From Teichococcus vastitatis (GTDB lineage: Bacteria > Pseudomonadota > Alphaproteobacteria > Acetobacterales > Acetobacteraceae), in assembly GCF_003604215.1 (NCBI RefSeq), contig NZ_QXGS01000001.1, forward strand, positions 434,001 through 498,000: 64,000 bases of DNA, written 5' to 3'. The notes under the pieces were generated by a model. It was given only the letters and a program-made list of their open reading frames with translations, was not told the origin of the DNA and ran no database searches. This document shows positions 44,928 through 54,524 of this stretch, piece by piece (the first letter of the stretch is position 1; each line of letters opens with the position of its first letter). Both the position numbers and the translations under genes were made by a program.

Positions 44928-45589
44928 TCAACAAAACCGTCCGCAACCTGGCGGAGGCGATGCAGGGCATCACCGACGGCGCCACCGTGCTGGTCGGCGG
45001 CTTCGGCGCGGTCGGCCAGCCCGACGCGCTGATCGAGGCGCTGATCGAGCAGGGCGCCACCGACCTCACCATCGTCGCCAACAATGCCGGCACCGGCCGC
45101 ACCGGCTTGGCCCGGCTGATGGAGCTGGGGCGGGTGCGCCGCATCATCTGCTCCTTTCCGCGCTCGGTCGGCTCGGTGGTGTTCGAGGAATTGTACAAGG
45201 CCGGCAAGCTGGAGCTGGAGATCGTGCCGCAGGGCACGCTTGCCGAACGCATGCGCGCCGCCGGCGCCGGCGTGCCGGCCTTCTACACCCCCACCGGCTT
45301 CGGCACGCTGCTGACCGAGGGCAAGCCTACCGCCGAGTTCAACGGCAAGCCCTGCGTGCTGGAGATGGCGCTGCCCGGTGACGTAGCGCTGATCCAGGCC
45401 CACAAGGCGGATCGCTGGGGCAACCTGACCTATCGTCGCTCGGGGCGGAACTTCAATCCGGTGATGGCCATGGCCGCCCGGCTGACGATCGCGCAGGTGG
45501 ACGAGATCGAGCCGCTCGGCACGCTGGACCCGGAGAACATCGTCACACCGGGCATCTTCGTCGACCGCGTCCTCCGCGTCACCGTCTGA
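44924..45589 (+). CDS. pcaI: 3-oxoadipate CoA-transferase subunit A
   Basis: 221 residues. With PcaJ it moves CoA from succinyl-CoA to 3-oxoadipate. GATVLVGGFGAVGQPDALIEAL is the glycine-rich start of CoA-transferase subunit A, followed by NNAGTGRTGLARLM and the QGTLAERMRAAGAGVPAFYTPTG-like substrate region. ATG 44924 is taken as the start; it has AAGG 9 bases upstream and an overlapping short leader frame. The stop is 12 bp before pcaJ. Confidence 0.95.
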   Translation: MINKTVRNLAEAMQGITDGATVLVGGFGAVGQPDALIEALIEQGATDLTIVANNAGTGRTGLARLMELGRVRRIICSFPRSVGSVVFEELYKAGKLELEIVPQGTLAERMRAAGAGVPAFYTPTGFGTLLTEGKPTAEFNGKPCVLEMALPGDVALIQAHKADRWGNLTYRRSGRNFNPVMAMAARLTIAQVDEIEPLGTLDPENIVTPGIFVDRVLRVTV

Positions 45590-45601
45590 GAGAACCGCAC
45601 C

Positions 45602-46279
45602 ATGAGCGACAGCTTCACCCCCCTCTCCCGCAAGGACATGGCGCGCCGGGTGGCGCAGGACATTCCGGAGGGCTGGTATGTCAACCTCGGCATCGGCATC
45701 CCGACCCTGGTGGCGGATTTCGTGCCGAACGAGCGCGAGGTGATCTTTCATTCCGAGAACGGCGTGCTCGGCATGGGCCCCGCGCCGGGGCCGGACGACG
45801 CCGATCCCTGGCTGATCAACGCCGGCAAGCAGCAGGTGACGCTGCGCCGCGGCGGCAGCTACATCCATCATGCCGACAGCTTCGCCATGATCCGCGGCGG
45901 GCATCTTGACCTTTGCGTGCTGGGCGCGTTCGAGGTGGCCGAGAATGGTGACGTGGCCAACTGGGCGACCTCGGCCAACGACACCGCGCCCGCGGTCGGC
46001 GGCGCCATGGATCTCGCGGCCGGCGCCAAGAACCTCTGGGTGGTGATGGAGCACACCACCAAGGATGGCAGCCCCCGCCTGGTGGCGAAATGCTCCTATC
46101 CGTTGACGGCGATGCGCGCGGTGCGGCGCGTCTACACCAACCTCGCCGTGATCGACGTGACGCCGCAGGGCTTCCGCGTGGTCGAGATGGCGCCCGGCCT
46201 CAGCTTCGAGGCGCTGCAGGCCCGCACCGACGCGAAGCTTGATCTGGCCGACAGCAACAAGGATCCGAACCATGGCTGA
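45602..46279 (+). CDS. pcaJ: 3-oxoadipate CoA-transferase subunit B
   Basis: 225 residues. It carries the catalytic glutamate of the transferase in IFHSENGVLGMGP, where the Glu forms the CoA thioester. GWYVNLGIGIPTLV and VTLRRGGSYIHHADSFAMIRGGHLDL are further family marks. Its final 8 bases overlap the start of pcaF, so translation is coupled. The pair with PcaI would be an alpha2beta2-type enzyme. Confidence 0.96.
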   Translation: MSDSFTPLSRKDMARRVAQDIPEGWYVNLGIGIPTLVADFVPNEREVIFHSENGVLGMGPAPGPDDADPWLINAGKQQVTLRRGGSYIHHADSFAMIRGGHLDLCVLGAFEVAENGDVANWATSANDTAPAVGGAMDLAAGAKNLWVVMEHTTKDGSPRLVAKCSYPLTAMRAVRRVYTNLAVIDVTPQGFRVVEMAPGLSFEALQARTDAKLDLADSNKDPNHG

Positions 46280-47480
46280 GGCCTTCATTTGCGATGCCGC
46301 CCGCACTGCCATCGGCCGCTACGCCGGCGGGCTCTCCGCCGTGCGCGCGGACGATCTCGCCGCCGTGCCGATCAAGGCGCTGATGGCCCGGCATCAGGAG
46401 CTCGACTGGGGAGCGGTGGAGGATGTGATCCTCGGCTGCGCCAACCAGGCGGGCGAGGACAACCGCAACGTGGCGCGCATGGCGACGCTGCTGGCCGGTC
46501 TGCCCGACAGCATCCCCGGCAGCACGGTGAACCGCCTGTGCGGCTCCGGCATGGACGCCACCGGCATCGCCGCGCGCGCCATCAAGGCCGGCGAGGCGGA
46601 GCTGATGCTGGCCGGCGGCGTCGAAAGCATGACGCGCGCGCCCTTCGTCCAAGGCAAGAGCGCGGAAGCCTTCGGCCGCCATGCCGAGATCTATGACACC
46701 ACCATTGGCTGGCGCTTCGTCAACCCGCTGATGAAGGCGCAGTACGGCGTCGATTCCATGCCGGAGACCGGCGAGAACGTCGCCAACGACTTTCAGATCT
46801 CCCGTCCCGACCAGGATGCCTTCGCCTTCCGCTCGCAGCAGCGCGCCAAGGCGGCGATCGAGAGCGGCCGCTTCGCCGAGGAGATCGTCCCCGTCGAGAT
46901 CAAGCGCCGTAAGGGCGAGCCGCTGGTGATCTCGAGAGACGAGCACCCGCGCCCGGACACCACGCTGGAGGCGCTGGCCAAGCTTGGCACGCCGTTCCGC
47001 AAGGAAGGCGGCACGGTGACGGCGGGCAATGCGTCCGGCGTCAATGACGGCGCCTGCGCCATCATCCTGGCCAGCGAGGCCGCCGCCGGCCGCTACGGCC
47101 TGACGCCGCGCGCCCGCGTGGTGGCCAGCGCCACCGCCGGCGTGCCGCCGCGCATCATGGGCTTCGGCCCGGCGCCGGCGACCCGCAAGGTGCTGGACAA
47201 GGCCGGCCTTTCGATCGGCGACATCGACGTGATCGAGCTGAACGAGGCCTTCGCCTCGCAGGCGTTGGCGGTGCTGCGCGACCTCGGCCTGCCGGACGAC
47301 GCCGAGCACGTGAACCCGAATGGCGGCGCCATCGCGCTCGGTCACCCGCTGGGGATGTCGGGCGCGCGGCTGGTGCAGACGGCGGTGGCCGAGCTGCACC
47401 ATCGTCAGGCGCGCTACGCGCTGGTGACCATGTGCATCGGCGTCGGCCAGGGCATCGCCATGGTGCTGGAGCGCGTCTGA
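46272..47480 (+). CDS. pcaF: 3-oxoadipyl-CoA thiolase
   Basis: 402 residues. It cleaves 3-oxoadipyl-CoA to succinyl-CoA and acetyl-CoA. The thiolase catalytic set is visible: Cys in [12 protein letters not shown] (about residue 90), His in [16 protein letters not shown] and the second Cys in MCIGVGQG. The opening [20 protein letters not shown] is typical of PcaF. The start overlaps the pcaJ end by 8 bp. Confidence 0.95.
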   Translation: MAEAFICDAARTAIGRYAGGLSAVRADDLAAVPIKALMARHQELDWGAVEDVILGCANQAGEDNRNVARMATLLAGLPDSIPGSTVNRLCGSGMDATGIAARAIKAGEAELMLAGGVESMTRAPFVQGKSAEAFGRHAEIYDTTIGWRFVNPLMKAQYGVDSMPETGENVANDFQISRPDQDAFAFRSQQRAKAAIESGRFAEEIVPVEIKRRKGEPLVISRDEHPRPDTTLEALAKLGTPFRKEGGTVTAGNASGVNDGACAIILASEAAAGRYGLTPRARVVASATAGVPPRIMGFGPAPATRKVLDKAGLSIGDIDVIELNEAFASQALAVLRDLGLPDDAEHVNPNGGAIALGHPLGMSGARLVQTAVAELHHRQARYALVTMCIGVGQGIAMVLERV

Positions 47481-47500
47481 GCCGCCCTGCCGCCTGCAGG

Positions 47501-47525
47501 GGGAGCGGTGTTGCGACCGCTTCCC
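47501..47525 (+). terminator. Hairpin downstream of pcaF
   Basis: GGGAGCGGT (47501-47509) pairs with ACCGCTTCCC (47516-47525), with one bulged base and a 6-base loop. It lies 21 bp beyond the pcaF stop and before the TetR gene. No T tract follows. Confidence 0.3.
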
Positions 47526-47568
47526 GCCCCGGTCATGCTGGACGCGGACGGCACGGCTTGGACGGGGC

Positions 47569-48225
47569 ATGCAAGGCGAGATGGCGGAAAAGGCGGTAAG
47601 GCAGCGCGACGCGGAGCAGACCCGCCGCTCCATCCTGGACGCCGCCATCGCCGAATTCGCCGCCAAGGGCCTGTCCGGGGCACGGGTGGACGAGATCGCC
47701 GCCCGCACCCAGACCACCAAGCGGATGATCTATTATTACTTCGGCAGCAAGGAAGGGCTCTACGCCGCCGCGCTGGAGGAGATGTACGAAGGTATCCGCG
47801 CCACGGAGCAGGACCTGCTGCTGGACCAGCTTCCCCCCGCGGAGGCGCTGGCCCGGCTGGTGGAAACCACCTTCAACTACCATGCCGAGCATCCCGATTT
47901 CGTCCGCATGGTGACGGTGGAGAACATCCACGGCGCCCGCCACATCGCCGGATCTGCCACCGTCAGCCGGCGCAACGAGGCGGTGATTGGGCTGATGCGC
48001 CGGCTGCTCGATCGCGGCGTGGCGGCGGGCGTGTTCCGCCCGGGCCTCGATCCGCTCGACCTGCACGTCCTGATCAACGGCTTCAGCTTCCACCGCGTCG
48101 CCAACCGCCACACGCTGGGCGTGATCTTCGGCCAGGACATGGCGGCGCCGGAGCGCGCCGCGCGGCAGTGCCGGCTGATCGTCGAGGCCGTGCTGCGGCT
48201 GGTCCGCGCCGATCAGGCAGGCTGA
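47569..48225 (+). CDS. TetR-family transcriptional regulator
   Basis: 218 residues. The N-terminal helix-turn-helix (about 15-65) includes RRSILDAAIAEFAAKGLSGARVDEIAARTQTTKRMIYYYFGSKEGLY, the classic TetR signature shape. A helical C-terminal domain (TetR_C-like, with ENIHGARHI) would bind an effector and form a dimer. The target is unknown; position suggests aromatic or aroE/Bug genes. ATGs at 47569 and 47581 are both in frame. It converges on aroE with an 18-bp gap. Confidence 0.88.
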   Translation: MQGEMAEKAVRQRDAEQTRRSILDAAIAEFAAKGLSGARVDEIAARTQTTKRMIYYYFGSKEGLYAAALEEMYEGIRATEQDLLLDQLPPAEALARLVETTFNYHAEHPDFVRMVTVENIHGARHIAGSATVSRRNEAVIGLMRRLLDRGVAAGVFRPGLDPLDLHVLINGFSFHRVANRHTLGVIFGQDMAAPERAARQCRLIVEAVLRLVRADQAG

Positions 48226-48243
48226 GCCGCCGCTCCTGCCCGT

Positions 48244-49125
48244 TCAATCCATGCCGGCGAAGTGGCGCAGCATCCGCTCCGCGTCAGGCTCGCGCCCGGT
48301 GAACAGGCGAAAGGCGCCCACGGCCTGGAACACCGCCATGCCGCCGCCATCCACGGTGCGGCAGCCGATGCGGCGGGCGGTGCGCAGCAGCTCGGTGTCC
48401 AGTGGCACGTAGACCACGTCGGCCACCCAATGATGCGGTTGCAGCAACTCGGCCGGCAATGGCAGGCCCGGATACTTCGCCATGCCGGTCGGCGTCGCGT
48501 GGATCAGCCCGTCGGCGTCGTGCATCGCGGCGGCGATGTCGGCACCGGCCACGGCGCGGCCGGCGCCGAAGCGGGCGGATAGCTGCTCGGCCAGGGCGAC
48601 GGCGCGGGATGCGTCGCTGTCGAGCAGCACCAGCCGCCCGGTGCCCAGCGCCAGCGCCGCATGGGCCACCGCCGCCCCGGCCCCGCCGGCGCCCAGCTGC
48701 ACCACCTGTTCCATGCGCGCATCGGGCAGTCCGCGGCGGAAGCCCTCGGCGAAGCCGGAATGGTCGGTGTTGTGGCCGATCCGCCGCCCGTTCCCGAACA
48801 CCACCGTGTTCACCGCCCCCAGCGCCCGGGCATCCTCCGACACCTCGTCCAGCAGCGGCAGCACCGCCTGCTTGCAGGGATGGGTGATGTTCAGCCCGTT
48901 GAAGCCGCAGCGCTGGGCCGCCTCCAGCAACGCAGGCAGCGCCTCGACCCCCAGCTTCAGCACGTCAAGGTCGAGCAGGCGGTAGATGAGGCGGAGGCCC
49001 TGCGCCGTTGCTTCCTGCTCGTGCAGCGCCGGGGAGCGCGAAGACTGGATGCCGCTGCCGATCAGCCCGACCAGACAGGCGGGGCCGGGTGGCACAGGCG
49101 GGGCGGCGGTTCCGGAAACGGACAT
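48244..49125 (-). CDS. aroE: Shikimate/quinate dehydrogenase (AroE family)
   Basis: 293 residues. It interconverts shikimate and 3-dehydroshikimate, or quinate and 3-dehydroquinate, with NAD(P). SRSPALHEQEA is the substrate-binding opening, NITHPCKQAVLPLLD carries the catalytic Lys, NTDHSGF the catalytic Asp, and QLGAGGAGAAVAHAAL the nucleotide-binding loop. Its place in the pca/qui block, next to quiC, suggests a catabolic role rather than the biosynthetic AroE. Cofactor preference is not settled by sequence. Confidence 0.9.
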   Translation of the reverse strand: MSVSGTAAPPVPPGPACLVGLIGSGIQSSRSPALHEQEATAQGLRLIYRLLDLDVLKLGVEALPALLEAAQRCGFNGLNITHPCKQAVLPLLDEVSEDARALGAVNTVVFGNGRRIGHNTDHSGFAEGFRRGLPDARMEQVVQLGAGGAGAAVAHAALALGTGRLVLLDSDASRAVALAEQLSARFGAGRAVAGADIAAAMHDADGLIHATPTGMAKYPGLPLPAELLQPHHWVADVVYVPLDTELLRTARRIGCRTVDGGGMAVFQAVGAFRLFTGREPDAERMLRHFAGMD

Positions 49126-49167
49126 GACAACGGGAGCTCCAGGGCAGCGGGTTCTGCTTGTCAGGCT

Positions 49168-49195
49168 AATGTACTATCTGGTACGTACAATCCAA
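49168..49195 (-). promoter_or_regulatory. Candidate aroE promoter overlapping an operator-like dyad
   Basis: TTGGAT (-35, 49190-49195) and TACATT (-10, 49168-49173) are spaced 16 bp on the minus strand. The dyad TGTAC-N10-GTACA lies between them. On the plus strand a TACAAT (49186-49191) could be the -10 of the Bug gene, but its -35 is unclear. Confidence 0.4.
49170..49189. promoter_or_regulatory. Operator-like dyad TGTAC-N10-GTACA between aroE and the Bug gene
   Basis: Arms at 49170-49174 and 49185-49189 are perfectly complementary, and the spacer ends in another GTAC. The dyad lies between divergent genes and overlaps a promoter for aroE. The TetR protein is the nearest candidate regulator, but a GntR-type protein elsewhere is also possible. 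Confidence 0.45.
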
Positions 49196-49274
49196 CCAAA
49201 ACTTCGCGCCTTTCCCCTGGCACACGCCGGGAGGGATCCGCGGAAACAACGTCCAGAAGCATGGAGGAGGAATC

Positions 49275-50306
49275 ATGACCCTTTCCCGCCGCGGCCTCGC
49301 CGCCGGCCTCAGCCTGATCGCCGCCGGCAGCGGCACGGTCGGCGGCGCGTTGCTGCGCCCGCGCAGCGCCGCCGCGCAAGGCGCCGTCCAGGGGGCCGCC
49401 CAGGGTGCTTATCCTACCCACACCGTCACCCTGGTGGTGTCCTGGGCCCCCGGCGGTTCCACCGACTTCGTGGCGCGGGTGGTGGCGCAGCAGCTGACCC
49501 GGGAACTCGGCCAGCAGGTGGTGGTGGAGAACCGCGCCGGCGCCTCGGGCACCATCGGCCACGCCTCGGTCGCGCGCGCCCGGCCCGACGGCCACACCCT
49601 GCTGTTCGGCGTCAACTCCACCTATGCCATGGCGCGCCACCTGTTTCCGCAGCGCGGCTATGATGACGAGAAGTCGTTCACCGGCATCGGCCGCGTCGCC
49701 ACCACGCCGATTTTTCTGTGCGTCAGCCCGCAGCTCGGCGTCAGGGACATCCCGGGCTTCGTGGCGCTGGCCAAGCAGCAGCCGGGCAAGCTCTCCTATG
49801 CCTCCTCCGGCGCCGGCTCCTCGGCGCATCTGGCAACCGAGCTGTTTCTGCGGCAAACCGGGGCCGAGGTGCAGAACGTCACCTATCGCGGCGGTGCTCC
49901 GGCGGTGCAGGCGCTGATCACCAACGAGGTGCAGATGGCCTTCGTGGACGCGGTGACGGCGCTTCCGATGATGGCGGCGAAGCAGATCGTGCCGCTCGGC
50001 GTGTCCAGTCTGCAGCGTAACCCGCTGGCGCCGGAGGTTCCGACCATCGCCGAATCCGGCCTGCCGGGCTATGAATGCGCGTCCGAGTTCGCCATCCTGG
50101 CCCCGGCCGGCACGCCGGCGGAGATCATCCAGACGCTGGGCGCCGCCACCGCGGCAACGATGCGCAACCCGGAAGTGCTAGACCGGCTGAAGCAGAATTC
50201 GATCTTTCCGGCCTTCGGCACGCCCGATCAGTTCCCTGCCTATCTGGCGGCGGAAAGCACCAAATGGGGCGAACTGATCAAGGCGCGCGGCATCACTCTC
50301 GAATAG
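49275..50306 (+). CDS. Bug/TctC-family periplasmic solute-binding protein
   Basis: 343 residues. A signal peptide (1-35; RRGLAAGLSLIAAGSG may be Tat- or Sec-dependent) is followed by a TctC/Bug fold: TVTLVVSWAPGGSTDFVARVVAQQL, GQQVVVENRAGASGTIGHA, GKLSYASSGAGSSAHLATELF and VQMAFVDAVTALP. Bug proteins bind carboxylates. The membrane subunits of a tripartite tricarboxylate transporter (tctA/tctB) are not next to it, so it is an orphan binding protein. Position suggests quinate, shikimate or another carboxylate as ligand. Confidence 0.9.
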   Translation: MTLSRRGLAAGLSLIAAGSGTVGGALLRPRSAAAQGAVQGAAQGAYPTHTVTLVVSWAPGGSTDFVARVVAQQLTRELGQQVVVENRAGASGTIGHASVARARPDGHTLLFGVNSTYAMARHLFPQRGYDDEKSFTGIGRVATTPIFLCVSPQLGVRDIPGFVALAKQQPGKLSYASSGAGSSAHLATELFLRQTGAEVQNVTYRGGAPAVQALITNEVQMAFVDAVTALPMMAAKQIVPLGVSSLQRNPLAPEVPTIAESGLPGYECASEFAILAPAGTPAEIIQTLGAATAATMRNPEVLDRLKQNSIFPAFGTPDQFPAYLAAESTKWGELIKARGITLE

Positions 50307-50316
50307 CCTGCCATGC

Positions 50317-50356
50317 CGAAGGGGAACTCCGGCAGGGCGGCCGGAGTTCCCCTTCG
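50317..50356 (+). repeat. 16-bp perfect inverted repeat between the Bug gene and quiC
   Basis: Arms at 50317-50332 and 50341-50356 are fully complementary, with the 8-base loop CAGGGCGG. The resulting RNA hairpin is very stable and begins 11 bp beyond the Bug gene stop. There is no T tract. It may be a terminator, an attenuator or an mRNA-stabilising element. Confidence 0.6.
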
Positions 50357-50433
50357 CCGGCCATTCCGCGCGGCACGTTGCGCGGCGAGCCGCCCCCGCA
50401 CCGCCGCCGCCCCGCCGCACAAGGATCCCTGCC

Positions 50434-52314
50434 ATGCCCGGCCGCCATTCCCGTTCCATCGCCACGGTCTGCCTCAGCGGCGACCTGACCGACAAGCTGG
50501 AGGCGGCGGCAAATATCGGCTTCGACGGCGTCGAGATCTTCGAGAACGACCTCCTGACCTTTAACGGCTCACCGGCCGACGTGCGCAAGATGGCGGCCGA
50601 TCTCGGCCTCGCCATCACCATCTTCCAGCCCTTCCGCGACTTCGAGGCGATGCCGGAGCCGCAACGCCGCCGCAACCTCGACCGCGCCGAGCGCAAATTC
50701 GACGTGATGCAGGCGCTGGGCACCGACCTCGTGCTGGTCTGCTCCAACGTGCAGGAAGCCTGCATGGACGACCCGGCCCGCGCCGCCGCCGACCTGCGCG
50801 AGATGGCGGAGCGCGCGGCGCAGCGCGGCCTGCGCGTCGGCTTCGAGGCGCTGGCCTGGGGCCGCCACACCCGCCGATGGCACCAGGCCTGGGACATCGT
50901 GACCCGCGCCGACCACCCTGCCCTCGGGCTGATCGTGGACAGCTTCCACACCCTGGCGCTGAAGGACGATCCGTCCGGCCTCGCCGCGTTGCCGGGCGAG
51001 CGCATCTTCTTTGTCCAGCTCGCCGACGCGCCGCTCTACGACATGGATGTGCTGCAATGGAGCCGGCACTACCGCAACTTTCCCGGCCAGGGCCAGCTGC
51101 CCATTTCCGGCTTTCTGCGCGCAGTGCTGGCGTCCGGCTATGCCGGGCCGCTGTCGCTGGAAATCTTCAACGACGAGTTCCGCGCCGCGCCGGTGCGGCA
51201 GACGGCGCGGGACGGCTTGCGCTCGCTGATCCTGGCGGAAGCCGAGGCCGCGCCCACCTTGCCGGCCGCGGCCCTGCCGCCCGCCCCGCGGATGTCCGGC
51301 GTCGAGTTCCTGGAGTTCGCCGTCAACGACGCCTCACGCCAGCAGCTTGGCAGCTTCTTGGGCCAGCTCGGTTTCCAGCGCGCGGGGCAGCACCGGTCCA
51401 AGGCGGTGGAGCTGTATCGCCAGGGCAGCGTCAACCTGGTGCTGAACAGCGAGCCGGACAGCGCCGCCGCCGGGCATTTCGAGATGCACGGTCCCTCCGT
51501 CTGTGCCATGGGCTTCGCCGTCAATGACGCCGCCGCGGCGGCCCGCCGGGCCGAAGCGCTGCTGTGCGCATCCTGGAACGAGAAGCGCGGCGTCGGCGAG
51601 CGGCCGCTGCCGGCGCTGCGCGCGCCGAATGGCGCGCTGGTGCTGCTGGTGGAGCACCACCCCGGCCGGCCCTCGCTGTGGGAGGAGGATTTCCACCTCC
51701 TGCCGACGGCGCCGGCCGCCGCGCCACCGCTGCTCGGCATCGATCACGTGACGCAGGCCCTGGCGCCGGGCCAGATGGACGGCTTCGTGCTGTTCTACCG
51801 CGGTGTCTTCGGGCTGGAGCCGGAGCCGCAGCTCGACCTGCCGGACCCGCAGGGACTGGTGCACAGCCGCGCCCTGGTGAACGCCGCCGGCACGGTGCGG
51901 CTGCCGCTCAACACCTCGGAAGCGCGCGAAACGGCCACCGGGCGGTTCATATCCGCTGCCGCCGGCGCCGGCGTGCACCACATCGCCTTTCTCGCCGGGG
52001 ACGCGGCGGCCAGCGTCACCGGGATGAGCGGCCGCGGCGCGCCGCTGCTGCCGATCCCGGAGAACTATTATGACGATCTCGCCGCCCGCTTCGGGCTGGA
52101 GGATGCCGAGCTGGCGGCGTTGCAGCGGCTGAACCTGCTTTATGATCAGGACCAGGATGGCGGCGGCTTCGTGCATGCCTACACTGCCAACTTCGCCGAC
52201 CGCTTCTTCTTCGAGGTGGTGCAGCGGCGCGGCAATTATCGCCAGTTCGGTGCGAACAACGCGGCGGTGCGCATGGCGGCGCAGGCGCGGTTCGAGGCGC
52301 GCCGCCGCGGCTGA
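50434..52314 (+). CDS. quiC: 3-dehydroshikimate dehydratase, QuiC type (TIM-barrel plus HPPD-like domains)
   Basis: 626 residues. The N-terminal half (about 1-275) is an AP-endonuclease-family-2/sugar-phosphate-isomerase barrel with GFDGVEIFENDLL, VCSNVQEACMDD, GFEALAWGRHTRRW, LIVDSFHTLAL and LSLEIFNDEF. Its Glu, His and Asp residues would hold a metal. The C-terminal half (about 285-626) resembles 4-hydroxyphenylpyruvate dioxygenase (VOC fold), with GIDHVTQAL, GVHHIAFLAGD and FFFEVVQRRGNYRQFGANNAAVR. The fused form matches the dehydratase that makes protocatechuate from 3-dehydroshikimate in quinate/shikimate catabolism. The role of the HPPD-like part is unclear. It is 127 bp downstream of the Bug gene. 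Confidence 0.92.
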   Translation: MPGRHSRSIATVCLSGDLTDKLEAAANIGFDGVEIFENDLLTFNGSPADVRKMAADLGLAITIFQPFRDFEAMPEPQRRRNLDRAERKFDVMQALGTDLVLVCSNVQEACMDDPARAAADLREMAERAAQRGLRVGFEALAWGRHTRRWHQAWDIVTRADHPALGLIVDSFHTLALKDDPSGLAALPGERIFFVQLADAPLYDMDVLQWSRHYRNFPGQGQLPISGFLRAVLASGYAGPLSLEIFNDEFRAAPVRQTARDGLRSLILAEAEAAPTLPAAALPPAPRMSGVEFLEFAVNDASRQQLGSFLGQLGFQRAGQHRSKAVELYRQGSVNLVLNSEPDSAAAGHFEMHGPSVCAMGFAVNDAAAAARRAEALLCASWNEKRGVGERPLPALRAPNGALVLLVEHHPGRPSLWEEDFHLLPTAPAAAPPLLGIDHVTQALAPGQMDGFVLFYRGVFGLEPEPQLDLPDPQGLVHSRALVNAAGTVRLPLNTSEARETATGRFISAAAGAGVHHIAFLAGDAAASVTGMSGRGAPLLPIPENYYDDLAARFGLEDAELAALQRLNLLYDQDQDGGGFVHAYTANFADRFFFEVVQRRGNYRQFGANNAAVRMAAQARFEARRRG

Positions 52315-52424
52315 TGCTTGCGGCTGGTATTTCGGGCGGTAACGGCGGATGGCCATCCGGCAACTTCGCCGGAAACCGCGAATTGCAGCGGCATCGATCC
52401 AGCGTGTCCACATGGAGTTGCCGC

Positions 52425-53747
<1,323 letters not shown>

Positions 53748-53764
53748 GCGGCGGGAAGCCGGCC

Positions 53765-54448
53765 ATGGCCATGCTGTCCCCGGGCCGCCTGCCGCCGGGC
53801 CTGCGGGTCTACGCGATCGGCGATGTGCATGGCTGCGCGGCGCGGTTGACCGCGCTGCACGCCGCCATCGCCGCCGACTGGGCGGTGCTGCCGGGCGAGC
53901 GCTGCGCCGTGGTGCATCTGGGCGATTACATCGACCGGGGACCGGATTCCGCCGCGGTGCTGAACCGGCTGCTGCAGCCCCCGCCGGTCGCGGGCGCCGA
54001 GTCGGTGCTGTTGCGCGGCAATCACGAGGCCATGATGCTGGAGGCGCTGGCGGCCGGCCGCGGCACCGCTGCCGAGGATCTGTGGCTGGCGAATGGCGGC
54101 CGCGCCACCCTGCGAAGCTATGGCCGCGCCGGTCCGCCGCCCGCCCATCTGGCACTGATGCAGGGCACCGGCCTGTTCTGGCAGGCCGGCAGCTACCTGT
54201 TCGTGCATGCCGGGCTGGACCCCCGCCGGCCCCTGGCGGCGCAGCGGGAACAAGACCTGCTGTGGATCCGCGAGCCTTTCCTGTCCTGGCCGGACCCGCT
54301 GGAACAGGTGGTGGTGCATGGCCATACGCCGAGCCGCGCCCCCGAGGTGCGGCGCCACCGCATCGGCATTGACACCGGCGCCGTCGGGGGCGGGCCGCTC
54401 ACCGGCCTGGTGCTGGAAGCCGACACGCTGCGCTTCCTGTCGGCCTGA
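53765..54448 (+). CDS. Metallophosphoesterase, bacterial Ser/Thr protein phosphatase-like
   Basis: 227 residues. The calcineurin-like metal motifs are in order: GDVHGC (Asp, His), GDYIDRGPDS (Asp), LRGNHEAMM (Asn, His), FVHAGLDP and VHGHTP. This matches PrpA/PrpB-like and ApaH-type phosphatases of bacteria, which use Mn or Fe/Zn. It may act on phosphoproteins, diadenosine tetraphosphate or other substrates. A GGGAAG tract precedes the ATG at 53765, 17 bp after the sorbosone-dehydrogenase-type gene. Confidence 0.9.
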   Translation: MAMLSPGRLPPGLRVYAIGDVHGCAARLTALHAAIAADWAVLPGERCAVVHLGDYIDRGPDSAAVLNRLLQPPPVAGAESVLLRGNHEAMMLEALAAGRGTAAEDLWLANGGRATLRSYGRAGPPPAHLALMQGTGLFWQAGSYLFVHAGLDPRRPLAAQREQDLLWIREPFLSWPDPLEQVVVHGHTPSRAPEVRRHRIGIDTGAVGGGPLTGLVLEADTLRFLSA

Positions 54449-54524
54449 ATCGGCGCCTCCCGGCCTGGGCTTGGCCTTGGCATGCCTTGCGCGGCGCGGC
54501 GCCGCTGCGCTAGGCAACATTCCG

